From: Oscillospiraceae bacterium
Lineage (GTDB): Bacteria; Bacillota; Clostridia; Oscillospirales; Oscillospiraceae
NCBI GenBank assembly: GCA_017437095.1
Contig: JAFSBW010000043.1
Span: 34,592 to 98,591 of the forward strand
DNA: 64,000 nt
Direction: 5' to 3'
In this document: piece after piece, positions 17,061-24,949 of the stretch
How positions within the stretch are numbered: the stretch's first letter is position 1
Layout: each line of letters opens with the position of its first letter
Program-made: the position numbers and the translations under genes
Notes under the pieces: generated by a model
What the model was told of the DNA's origin: nothing
Seen by the model: the letters and a program-made list of their open reading frames with translations, nothing else
Databases searched by the model: none

Positions 17061-17951
17061 TTATCGCTGAATGGCGTATTCAACTTCCGTATTGGCAGGC
17101 ATTTCCAGAAGCTCCGGATGGGCCAAAAGCTCCTTTACAAGCGCTACTGTGCCGGAATAGTAGTAGCCATCGGCAATGCGCTCATCCAGAGTAATGCCCA
17201 GAGGAATTACCTCGCAAATATCTTCGTTGCCCTGCTTGTCGTAGAGCTTTTTCATGTGCTTTTTGCCGACCACCACAAAGCAGGAGTTGGTACCCCAGTT
17301 AGCCAGATGGTGGTAGCCGCCTTCCAGACCGATAGAGCCAAGATTGGTAAGCATAATGGATGCATGGTAAGGATCCGAGCCGATCAGCGCGTCCGGCGCA
17401 AGGCCGTGACGGTCCAGCAGCTTAATGCCGTTGACAACAACTGTGGTAACGCAATGGGGAAGCTTTACCAGAATGTCCATAGCATCAGAAGAAGTATCGC
17501 CGCCGCCTTCCTTGCGCACAGCATGGACGATACGCATTAGATCGTCGTGGAAGGTATCGACGGTGCTGTCAGGCTGGAACTTAATATAGGCCAGGCCTTC
17601 CTCAGACTTATCGGAAAACTGCTTTTTTACCACGAACGCCAGGGTAAGCTCATCCCGCTGAAACACCTTATTGTTGCAAATAAAGCGGTTCATCCTGGGG
17701 CGAAGCACAAAAGCCTTGGCAATGGCCGCGCTGATCACATGAAAATATGTATAGCGGTGAGATTTATCCAAGCCCTCGTTCTTTTTTGCCAAATAGGCAT
17801 CCAGGGGGCGCAGATCGATATCCAGATTGATATAGGCCTCGTTATCTGCCCGGTTGGGCATCAAAGTAGGCATGATCTGATTCATAGCAGGGATATCCCG
17901 AAGCCACCGGGCATCCCGGCGGTCACCCCAACGCTTTTTATATTTTTCCAT
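17061..17951 (-). CDS. 2-oxoacid dehydrogenase E2-like acyltransferase without lipoyl domain
   Basis: The 296 residues align by pattern with the catalytic core of dihydrolipoamide acyltransferases and chloramphenicol acetyltransferase: FHVISAAIAKAFVLRP near 66-81, MLTNLGSIGLEGGYHHL near 212, and ITLDERIADGYYYSG near 260. In E2 enzymes the last motif reads D-H-R-x-x-D-G, with His as catalytic base; here it is D-E-R-I-A-D-G, so the His is replaced by Glu. There is no lipoyl or E1-binding domain and no E1 or E3 gene nearby. It may be a non-catalytic homologue or have another chemistry. The start follows AGAGGTG. Confidence 0.75.
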   Translation of the reverse strand: MEKYKKRWGDRRDARWLRDIPAMNQIMPTLMPNRADNEAYINLDIDLRPLDAYLAKKNEGLDKSHRYTYFHVISAAIAKAFVLRPRMNRFICNNKVFQRDELTLAFVVKKQFSDKSEEGLAYIKFQPDSTVDTFHDDLMRIVHAVRKEGGGDTSSDAMDILVKLPHCVTTVVVNGIKLLDRHGLAPDALIGSDPYHASIMLTNLGSIGLEGGYHHLANWGTNSCFVVVGKKHMKKLYDKQGNEDICEVIPLGITLDERIADGYYYSGTVALVKELLAHPELLEMPANTEVEYAIQR

Positions 17952-18082
17952 AAGAAGCACCTCTTTTCTCAAAACTAAGGCCAATTATAACAAGATTCGC
18001 CATCAATTGCAATCATTTCTCCCCTATTTTTAGATTAACTCCCTATTTTTTCGCAAATACTGAAAGAAAAAAGGAGAATCCT

Positions 18083-19057
18083 ATGTGTACAGCTATATCT
18101 TTTTCCTCCGGCGATCATTATTTCGGCCGAAATCTGGATCTGGAATATCACTACCATGAGCAGGTAGCCGTAACGCCCAGAAATTATCCTTTTTGTTTTC
18201 GTTCTGCGGGAACAATGCAAGCCCATTATGCCATGATCGGCATGGCTATGGTAGAAAAAGGGTATCCCCTCTACTATGATGCTACCAATGAGGCAGGGCT
18301 AAGCATGGCAGGGCTGCATTTCCCGGGAAATGCAGTGTATCATCAGCCGGAAGCGTCAAAAAACAATTTGGCATCTTTTGAGCTGATCCCCTGGCTGTTA
18401 GGAAAATACGAAACAGTAAGCCAGGTTCGGCAGGCACTAAGCAATATCCAAATTGTAGATACCGCATACAGCGATGATCTTCCGCCATCCCCTCTGCACT
18501 GGATGATAAGCGACAAAGCCGAAAGCATCGTGCTGGAATGTATGGCAGACGGTATGCATATATACGATGACCCTGTAGGCGTGCTGACCAACAACCCGCC
18601 ATTTCCCTACCATATGTACCGCATGGCAGACTATATGGGGCTCAGCCGGGAAACCGCTATCAATAGCTTTTCAGAGGATGTGAAAATAATGCCTTACAGC
18701 CATGGCTTGGCGGCTTTCGGGTTACCGGGAGATCTGAGCTCCTCATCCCGGTTTGTAAGAGCAGCTTATATCAAGCTGAATTCTGTATGCGACAGCTCGG
18801 AAAATGCCAGCATAAGCCAGTTTTTTCATATTCTCAGCGGCGTTGCCCAGCGAAAAGGGATGGTAGTCGCCAGAGATGAAATGTACGAGTATACCGTATA
18901 TTCCAGCTGCTGCAATACAAGGAAAGGAATCTATTACTACACCACCTACGAAAACAGCCAGATCACGGCTGTGGATATGCGCAAATGCGATCTGCAGGGC
19001 AAAGAAGTAATATTCTTTCCGCTGGTACGATCCCAACAGATACGCCGTGAGAATTAA
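18083..19057 (+). CDS. Choloylglycine hydrolase family (bile salt hydrolase / penicillin V acylase-like)
   Basis: This 324-residue Ntn-hydrolase homologue begins MCTAISF, so removal of Met exposes the nucleophile Cys2. Other expected residues are Arg16 and Asp19 (GRNLDLEY), Asn170 (GVLTNNP) and Arg223 (SSSRFVRAAY). The segment corresponding to GLN-F-P in bile salt hydrolases (Asn) or Tyr in penicillin V acylases is GLHFPGN here, giving His79. It has no signal peptide, so it should act in the cytoplasm on imported conjugates; activity on bile salts is likely but unproven. AAAGGAG precedes the start, and a bidirectional terminator follows. Confidence 0.9.
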   Translation: MCTAISFSSGDHYFGRNLDLEYHYHEQVAVTPRNYPFCFRSAGTMQAHYAMIGMAMVEKGYPLYYDATNEAGLSMAGLHFPGNAVYHQPEASKNNLASFELIPWLLGKYETVSQVRQALSNIQIVDTAYSDDLPPSPLHWMISDKAESIVLECMADGMHIYDDPVGVLTNNPPFPYHMYRMADYMGLSRETAINSFSEDVKIMPYSHGLAAFGLPGDLSSSSRFVRAAYIKLNSVCDSSENASISQFFHILSGVAQRKGMVVARDEMYEYTVYSSCCNTRKGIYYYTTYENSQITAVDMRKCDLQGKEVIFFPLVRSQQIRREN

Positions 19058-19098
19058 AAATGCCCATCCGGGAAAGACGGATGGGCTATTTTTTTGAG
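19058..19098. terminator. Bidirectional terminator (hydrolase / isocitrate dehydrogenase)
   Basis: GCCCATCCG (19062-19070) and CGGATGGGC (19078-19086) form a 9-bp stem with A-runs on the left and T-runs on the right, so it serves both convergent transcripts. Confidence 0.9.
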
Positions 19099-19106
19099 TA
19101 CCTCAG

Positions 19107-20219
19107 TTAGAGCATCTCGATAAGAGCATTGGCATATTCTTCGCAGGTAGCGCCGGATTCATTGCCGGTGATCACAGCGGGGCAATTTGCCATAGCATCC
19201 TCCAGCTTGGCAGCAGCTTCCGGGCGGCAGATATGGCGCAGAAGCAGAGCCGCAGCCTTGATAATGCTGGCGGGGTTGGCATAATGGCCCATGCCGCGTT
19301 CGATCATTCGGGGAGCGCTGCCGTGAATGGCTTCAAACATGGCATACTTATCGCCAATGTTGGCAGAGCCGGCAGTGCCTACACCGCCCTGGATCTGGGC
19401 AGCTTCATCGGTAATAATGTCGCCATACAGATTGGGAAGCACAATTACCTGGAATTGCTGGCGCAGAGGATCCTTCAGCAGATTGGCGGTCATAATATCA
19501 ATGTAGTAATCTTCCACGGTAATGCCGGGGTAATCCTTAGCGATCTCGTGAGCGATGGCGGTAAACTTGCCATCAGTCTTCTTCATGATATTTGCCTTGG
19601 TAACTACGCTCAGGTGGGTCTTGCCGTTGTTCTTGGCATACTCAAAGGCAGCGCGGACGATCCGGCGGGTACCGGCGTCGGTAGTAACCTTAAAGTCCAC
19701 AGCCATACCGGGAAGCTCTACGCCCCGGCTGCCCAGAACATACTCACCCTCGGTGTTTTCCCGGTAGAACATCCAGTCGATATTCTTTTCGGGAATGCAT
19801 ACCGGGCGGCAGTTGGCGTACAGGTCCAGCTCCCGGCGCATTGCCACATTGGCGCTCTCCATAGTGCCGCCATGAGGAGTAGTAGTGGGGCCCTTCAGCA
19901 GAACATCGCAGCTCTTGATCTCGGCCAGAACATCGTCAGGAATAGCCTTGCCGCAAGCCATGCGGTTCTCAATGGTAAGGCCCTGGATCTGCTTGATCAC
20001 GATAGAGCCGGCGGCCACTTCGTCAGCCAGCAGCTTTTCCAAAACCCGGGCAGCAGCGGTTGTAATAATCGGGCCGATGCCATCGCCATCAATTACACCG
20101 ATGGTAACGGTCTTCTTGGTGGCAAAATCGGTCTTGGTGGTATCCATAGCAGCAACTCTTGCCAGCTGCTCCTCTACAAGCTTCTTAAATGCCTCGCAGG
20201 CTTCGTTTACATTCATCAT
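19107..20219 (-). CDS. icd: Isocitrate dehydrogenase, isocitrate/isopropylmalate dehydrogenase family
   Basis: The enzyme oxidatively decarboxylates isocitrate to 2-oxoglutarate. The 370 residues show IGVIDGDGIGP near 41-51, LLKGPTTTPHGG, the phosphate-binding RENTEGEY, the metal-binding LPNLYGDIITDEAAQIQGG, and the cofactor loop EAIHGSAPR. It lacks the long insert of E. coli-type NADP enzymes and looks NAD-type, though cofactor use is inferred. A TAATG junction with the aconitase stop gives a 1-base overlap, and AAGGAGG precedes the start. As the last gene of the citrate operon it completes the route to glutamate precursors. Confidence 0.92.
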   Translation of the reverse strand: MMNVNEACEAFKKLVEEQLARVAAMDTTKTDFATKKTVTIGVIDGDGIGPIITTAAARVLEKLLADEVAAGSIVIKQIQGLTIENRMACGKAIPDDVLAEIKSCDVLLKGPTTTPHGGTMESANVAMRRELDLYANCRPVCIPEKNIDWMFYRENTEGEYVLGSRGVELPGMAVDFKVTTDAGTRRIVRAAFEYAKNNGKTHLSVVTKANIMKKTDGKFTAIAHEIAKDYPGITVEDYYIDIMTANLLKDPLRQQFQVIVLPNLYGDIITDEAAQIQGGVGTAGSANIGDKYAMFEAIHGSAPRMIERGMGHYANPASIIKAAALLLRHICRPEAAAKLEDAMANCPAVITGNESGATCEEYANALIEML

Positions 20220-22141
20220 TATAGTCCACCCTCCTTGGTGTAGTTCAGCAGGCCGCCGGCAGTAACAATTGCTCTCTGGCGGTCGGTCATTACGCAGCTA
20301 AGCTGATAGGTTTTGCCGGTATCGTCGGTCATAGTGACCACGCCTTCTTCCATACCCTTGGTAAGGTCGCTGAAGCTAAGCTTTGCGCCCTCGGTGAGGC
20401 TGTCGTAATCTTCAGGATTTACAAAGGTCATAGGCAGAATGCCGGCATTGATCAGGTTCGCCACATGGATTCTGGCAAAGCTCTTTGCGATTACGCAGCG
20501 GATACCCAGATACATAGGCACAAGCGCGGCATGCTCACGGGAAGAGCCCTGGCCATAGTTGCTGCCGCCGATGATCACACCGTCTCCTGCTGCCTTAGCA
20601 CGCTCCGGGAAAGCGGGATCGCAAACCTGGAAGCAGAACTGGGACAGGAAAGGAATGTTGGAGCGGTAAGGCAGGATCTTGGCGCCGGCGGGCATGATAT
20701 GGTCGGTAGTGATATTGTCGCCCACTTTCAGCACCAGGCTGGCATCCAAGGTATCGGCAAAGGGCTTGCTCTTGGGGAACTCCTTGATATTCGGTCCGCG
20801 AAGCACCTGCACGTCGTTGCCCTCAGGAGCGGGAGCCAGAACAGCAGAATCGTCGATCTTAAACTTCTCCGGCATGACGATGGGCGCCATGGGCTCAAAG
20901 GTGGTAGGATCGGTAATGTAGCCGGTAAGGGCAGCAGCCACGGCAGTTTCAGGAGAAACCAGGTAGACCTGGCCGTCCTTAGTGCCGCTTCTGCCCAGGA
21001 AATTACGGTTAAAGGTACGCAGGCTTACACCGCCGGAATTGGGAGAAAAGCCCATACCGATGCAGGGGCCGCAGGCGCATTCCAGCAGACGGGCGCCGCT
21101 GGCGAGAATATCGGTAAGCGCGCCGCACTCGCTGAGCATGCTCAGCACCTGCTTGGAGCCGGGAGAAATAGAAAGGCTGACATTGGGAGAAATGGTCTTG
21201 CCCTTGAGCATGGAAGCTACCTTGAGCATATCCATCAGGGAAGAATTGGTGCAAGAGCCGATGCAGACCTGGTCTACCTTAGTGCCCTTCAGGCTTTCTA
21301 CAGAAACCACATTGTCAGGGCTGTGGGGACAGGCGATCATAGGCTTGAGGCTGCTCAGATCAATAGAAATAATGCGGTCGTACTGGGCATCCTCGTCGCT
21401 GGCCAGAGGGATATAATCCTGCTCTCTGCCCTGGGCGGCCAGGAAAGCCCGGGTGGTTTCATCGGAGGGGAAGATTGAGGTAGTAGCGCCAAGCTCCGTA
21501 CCCATATTGGTAATGGTAGCCCGCTCAGGCACGGAAAGGGTCTTAACACCCTCGCCGCCCCATTCAATGATCGCGCCAACGCCGCCCTTAACGGAAAGAA
21601 TACGCAGCAGCTCCAGGCTGACATCCTTGGCAGTTACATAGGGATTCAGCTTGCCGGTAAGCTCTACCTTGAACATCTTGGGCATAGTGATATAGTAAGC
21701 GCCGCCGCCCATAGCTACGGCAACATCCAAACCGCCAGCGCCGAAGGCCAGCATACCAATGCCACCGCCGGTGGGAGTATGGCTGTCAGAGCCGATAAGG
21801 GTCTTGCCGGGCTTGCCAAAGCGCTCCAAATGCACCTGGTGGCAAATGCCATTGCCGGGGCGGGAGAAATGAACGCCGTGCTTGCTGGCGACTGTCTGCA
21901 AATAGCGGTGGTCGTCAGCGTTTTCAAAGCCGGACTGCAGGGTGTTATGGTCAACATAAGCAACAGAAAGCTCGGTCTTGACTCTGGGGATGCCCATAGT
22001 TTCAAATTCCAGGTAAGCCATCGTGCCGGTAGCATCCTGGGTAAGGGTCTGGTCAATACGCAGAGCAACCTCGCTTCCGGGAGTCATATCCCCAGATACC
22101 AGATGGGCTGCGATTATTTTCTGTGCAATGGTCATTGACAT
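20219..22141 (-). CDS. acn: Aconitate hydratase
   Basis: Aconitase isomerises citrate to isocitrate using a 4Fe-4S cluster. The 640 residues contain the family segments LIGSDSHTPTGGGIGMLAFGAGG, CIGSCTNSS (first cluster Cys) and CACGPCIGM (the remaining two), and a C-terminal swivel domain with GGSNYGQGSSREHAAL. The length fits the shorter, mitochondrial-like bacterial aconitases rather than the 850-890-residue AcnA/AcnB. GGAGGAAG is 9 bases upstream of the chosen ATG. It lies 3 bases after the GntR gene stop and overlaps icd by 1 base. Confidence 0.96.
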   Translation of the reverse strand: MSMTIAQKIIAAHLVSGDMTPGSEVALRIDQTLTQDATGTMAYLEFETMGIPRVKTELSVAYVDHNTLQSGFENADDHRYLQTVASKHGVHFSRPGNGICHQVHLERFGKPGKTLIGSDSHTPTGGGIGMLAFGAGGLDVAVAMGGGAYYITMPKMFKVELTGKLNPYVTAKDVSLELLRILSVKGGVGAIIEWGGEGVKTLSVPERATITNMGTELGATTSIFPSDETTRAFLAAQGREQDYIPLASDEDAQYDRIISIDLSSLKPMIACPHSPDNVVSVESLKGTKVDQVCIGSCTNSSLMDMLKVASMLKGKTISPNVSLSISPGSKQVLSMLSECGALTDILASGARLLECACGPCIGMGFSPNSGGVSLRTFNRNFLGRSGTKDGQVYLVSPETAVAAALTGYITDPTTFEPMAPIVMPEKFKIDDSAVLAPAPEGNDVQVLRGPNIKEFPKSKPFADTLDASLVLKVGDNITTDHIMPAGAKILPYRSNIPFLSQFCFQVCDPAFPERAKAAGDGVIIGGSNYGQGSSREHAALVPMYLGIRCVIAKSFARIHVANLINAGILPMTFVNPEDYDSLTEGAKLSFSDLTKGMEEGVVTMTDDTGKTYQLSCVMTDRQRAIVTAGGLLNYTKEGGL

Positions 22142-22144
22142 GGT

Positions 22145-22786
22145 TTACTTCCTCCCCAGCATATAGATCTTGGCGTTTTCAATGTGTTTAGAAAGCAGGC
22201 TGCGGGCCAATTCTGCATCGCCGGAGCAAATAGCATCGCAGATCTCGTGATGCTCTGCCAGGGTATGGCTGGCCCGTTCTTTGTCCTGCATAGCCTGGCG
22301 GCGATAGCGGCGGGTCTTGCGGTGCAGCGGTACCAGCGTGTCGGTAATTACAGCCCGGCGGCTCATAAAGCAGATCGTATCATGGAAAGCATCGTCCACC
22401 TGGCGCAGATGCTCTACATCCCACTTGGAATAGTAGAAATCCTGCAGGTCCATAATGTGGCGCAGCTCCTTGCGATCGTCATCGGTAGCATTCACGGTTG
22501 CATAATAAGCAGCAAGGGCTTCGATATGCTCACGGATGTTCATAATATCCAGAAGATCCTCTTCCGTAATTCCCAGAACAACAGATCCCTTGCCGGTATC
22601 GTTGATCAGCCGCTCCTGCTCCAACCGGCGCAGAGCTTCGCGGATAGGCGTACGGCTTACGCCAAGCTGTTCTACCAGCTTCAGCTCCGTTAACACCTCT
22701 CCTCTGGGATATACGCCCAGAATAATATCGTTTTCCAGCTTATCAAAAACCTGATCAGCAAGAGAAGTGGTGCGAAATTCTCTCAT
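22145..22786 (-). CDS. GntR/FadR-type transcriptional regulator of the citrate operon
   Basis: The 213 residues have an N-terminal winged helix-turn-helix (LADQVFDKLENDIILGVYPRGE through VSRTPIREALRRLE at about 40-53) and an all-helical FCD ligand domain (from about 75) with Asp/His metal-type positions in the DDAFHDTI segment. FCD regulators sense organic acids. Its place inside the Re-citrate synthase operon and a palindromic TGTATACA next to the operon promoter suggest autoregulation in response to citrate or 2-oxoglutarate. That ligand is inferred. GGGGGAAG precedes the start. Confidence 0.9.
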   Translation of the reverse strand: MREFRTTSLADQVFDKLENDIILGVYPRGEVLTELKLVEQLGVSRTPIREALRRLEQERLINDTGKGSVVLGITEEDLLDIMNIREHIEALAAYYATVNATDDDRKELRHIMDLQDFYYSKWDVEHLRQVDDAFHDTICFMSRRAVITDTLVPLHRKTRRYRRQAMQDKERASHTLAEHHEICDAICSGDAELARSLLSKHIENAKIYMLGRK

Positions 22787-22798
22787 AGCGCTTCCCCC

Positions 22799-24175
22799 TT
22801 AATCTCTCTGGAACCGGCCGGGAGCCAGCTCCTCAATTTTGGTTTCCAGTTCTTTATTGGAAAGCACGGTCTGACGGCCGTCTTCGTACTCCTGGTCGAT
22901 CCATTCCTTCAGCGCAATGACCAAAGGATCTTTCTTATCCAGCTTCTTTTCTTCCGGCAGGTTATAAGTGCCGTTGATCCAGTAAGCAATGCCCGCCAGG
23001 CCGGAAGCCTTGCCGATCTGCACGGTTGCAGGCCGGTTCAGGAGCTTTTTGGTATCGAAAATAGTGTAGATCTCTTCGTCCTTCATGAGGCCGTCAGCGT
23101 GGATGCCCGCCCGGGTAACATTGAAGTTGCGGCCTACAAAGGGAGTCATATCCGGAACTTCGTAACCGACTTCATGGCGGAAGAAATCAGCAATCTCGGT
23201 AATAACCGTGGGGTCCATACCGTCCATAGAGCCGCGAAGAGAGGCATACTCAAATACCATGGCTTCCAGAGGAATATTGCCGGTGCGCTCGCCGATACCA
23301 AGCAGCGAGCAGTTTACAGCGGAAGCGCCGTACAGCCATGCGGTAGAGGCGTTGGCAACTGCCTTGTAGAAATCGTTATGGCCGTGCCACTCCAGCATTT
23401 CGCTGGGAACATCAGAGTAATGCTGCAGGCCGTAGATAATACCTGCTACACTGCGGGGCATAGCTGCTTCTGTATAGGGAACGCCGTAGCCCATGGTATC
23501 GCAGGCGCGGATCTTAACCGGGATACCAGCCTGACGGGAGAGCATCTGCAATTCATTTACAAAAGGAACTACAAATCCGTAAAAATCCGCCCGGGTAATA
23601 TCCTCCAGGTGGCACCGGGGCATAATGCCTGCATTAAAAGCATCCTTAACAGTACCCAAGTAATAATCCAGCACCTGACTACGGGTCATCTTCATCTTCT
23701 TGAAAATATGATAGTCAGAGCAGCTGACAAGAATACCCGTTTCTTTAATGCCCATATCCTTAACAAGCTTAAAATCTTCCTTGCTGGCACGGATCCAGGT
23801 GGTGATCTCAGGGAACTTCAGGCCCAGCTCCATGCACTTTTCTACAGCCTGACGGTCTTTCTGGCTATAGATGAAGAACTCGGTCTGGCGAATGATGCCG
23901 TAAGGGCCGCCAAGCTTACTCAGCAGCTGGTAGATCTTAACAATCTGGTCTACAGTATAAGGCTCAACAGATTGCTGGCCGTCACGCAGAGAAGTATCCG
24001 TGATCCAAATATCCTCCGGCATATTCATAGGCACGCGGCGGTGGTTAAACGCCACCTTGGGGACTGCACCCTGAGTGAAAAAGTCCCGCTGCAGATTCGG
24101 CTCAGCCACATCCTGCAGAGAATACTTGTAGGACTTATGCTCCAATAGGTTTGTCTTGTTGGAAATTTCCAGCAT
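22799..24175 (-). CDS. Re-type citrate synthase (homocitrate/isopropylmalate synthase family)
   Basis: The 458-residue protein belongs to the DRE-TIM metallolyase family and closely resembles the clostridial Re-citrate synthase, which joins acetyl-CoA and oxaloacetate with stereochemistry opposite to GltA. The catalytic DTSLRDGQQ motif is at 60-68, the metal-binding HGHND near 265, and GERTGNIPLEA follows. A C-terminal region of about 100 residues ends the protein, without the long LeuA allosteric domain. Aconitase and isocitrate dehydrogenase downstream favour citrate over isopropylmalate or homocitrate as product. The start at 24175 follows GAGGTAATTGAA; upstream in-frame codons lie in the promoter. 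Confidence 0.88.
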   Translation of the reverse strand: MLEISNKTNLLEHKSYKYSLQDVAEPNLQRDFFTQGAVPKVAFNHRRVPMNMPEDIWITDTSLRDGQQSVEPYTVDQIVKIYQLLSKLGGPYGIIRQTEFFIYSQKDRQAVEKCMELGLKFPEITTWIRASKEDFKLVKDMGIKETGILVSCSDYHIFKKMKMTRSQVLDYYLGTVKDAFNAGIMPRCHLEDITRADFYGFVVPFVNELQMLSRQAGIPVKIRACDTMGYGVPYTEAAMPRSVAGIIYGLQHYSDVPSEMLEWHGHNDFYKAVANASTAWLYGASAVNCSLLGIGERTGNIPLEAMVFEYASLRGSMDGMDPTVITEIADFFRHEVGYEVPDMTPFVGRNFNVTRAGIHADGLMKDEEIYTIFDTKKLLNRPATVQIGKASGLAGIAYWINGTYNLPEEKKLDKKDPLVIALKEWIDQEYEDGRQTVLSNKELETKIEELAPGRFQRD

Positions 24176-24208
24176 TTCAATTACCTCACATTCCTGGGGG
24201 ATTGTTTT

Positions 24209-24220
24209 AATGTATACAAT
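24209..24220. promoter_or_regulatory. Candidate GntR-family operator of the citrate operon
   Basis: AATGTATACAAT contains the perfect palindrome TGTATACA, typical of FadR/FCD-type GntR operators. It begins right at the downstream edge of the operon's -10 box, where bound repressor would block transcription. Its assignment to the operon's own GntR protein is inference. Confidence 0.6.
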
Positions 24221-24246
24221 TATACTCAAAAACAAAAAAATGTCAA
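24219..24246 (-). promoter_or_regulatory. Promoter of the citrate operon
   Basis: On the minus strand, a perfect TTGACA (24246-24241), a 16-bp spacer and a perfect TATAAT (24224-24219) lie 43 bases before the Re-citrate synthase start. Confidence 0.88.
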
Positions 24247-24249
24247 TAC

Positions 24250-24280
24250 AAAAGCCCCTCCAGCAAGCCGGAGGGGCTAC
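24250..24280 (-). terminator. Intrinsic terminator after carD
   Basis: AGCCCCTCC and GGAGGGGCT form a 9-bp stem (24253-24278) followed on the minus strand by TTTTGTATT. It also insulates the citrate operon promoter from carD. Confidence 0.75.
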
Positions 24281-24293
24281 AATATTTGCTAAT

Positions 24294-24794
24294 TTATTCC
24301 ATCTGTTTTTGGATATATTGCCGAACATCCTCTTTGGGAATGCCCAAAACCAAGCTGAATTCACCGGCAATAAGCTTTTGCGCATCCCGCAAGAAATTCT
24401 CATCACACAAATGCAGTTTCTTTCCAAGGGCCTGCTGCTTATCTTTTTGCCGCAGGACGGCCCCAACAGTACACAGCATAGCTTTACGGTCCAACCCGGA
24501 CATAAGCTCGCGGTAATGCTGCTTGCGGCTGTTTTCATCGGCGATCCAGGGCGTATCTTCCCCCTTAACAGACGCCAGCAGCGAGGATAGCTCGTCTTTA
24601 GACATAAGGGGATGGAGCTTGTTGGTAGCGGCCTGGCTGGAAACGGGGATGTAAAACATGGCGCTCTTCTGTTCCACAGGGCAAAGGCAGTAAAACTCAA
24701 CCATTTTTCGATCTACCTTGCGGCTCTCAATACCAACCATTTCGCACACGCCATGTGCGCTGTACAGAAGCTTCTGTCCCTGATAAAAGGTCAT
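24294..24794 (-). CDS. CarD family transcriptional regulator
   Basis: The 166 residues start with MTFYQGQKLLYSAHGVCEMVGI, the typical RNA-polymerase interaction domain (Tudor-like) of CarD/CdnL proteins, then a helical C-terminal domain (about 70-166) that contacts promoter DNA near the -10 edge. CarD proteins bind the RNA polymerase beta subunit and stabilise open complexes. GGGGAGG precedes the start. It is flanked by terminators and appears monocistronic. The C-terminal region is slightly divergent, but the length is normal. Confidence 0.88.
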   Translation of the reverse strand: MTFYQGQKLLYSAHGVCEMVGIESRKVDRKMVEFYCLCPVEQKSAMFYIPVSSQAATNKLHPLMSKDELSSLLASVKGEDTPWIADENSRKQHYRELMSGLDRKAMLCTVGAVLRQKDKQQALGKKLHLCDENFLRDAQKLIAGEFSLVLGIPKEDVRQYIQKQME

Positions 24795-24903
24795 CGTGCA
24801 TCCTCCCCCACTATATGCTATTTAAATAATAGCATAAAGCGGCTGAAATTGCATATAGGAAAAATGCCGAAAATTCACCCATTAAATTGCACGATTTGCC
24901 AAT

Positions 24904-24940
24904 AAAAAACGCCATCCGGGCAACATACCGGATGGCGTTG
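24904..24940 (-). terminator. Intrinsic terminator after pyk
   Basis: AACGCCATCCGG and CCGGATGGCGTT form a long stem followed on the minus strand by TTTTTTATT. Confidence 0.9.
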
Positions 24941-24949
24941 ATAATAAGA

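Noticed and set aside
19107-24175. Leucine biosynthesis operon (leuA-leuC-leuB) interpretation
   Set aside because: The aconitase is a single 640-residue chain rather than LeuC plus LeuD, the synthase lacks the LeuA regulatory domain, and its sequence resembles clostridial Re-citrate synthase.
24176-24700. N-terminal extension of the Re-citrate synthase frame up to 24700
   Set aside because: It passes through the consensus promoter, the operator and the carD terminator and antisense carD-strand frame, and the start at 24175 has a ribosome site and matches the family length.
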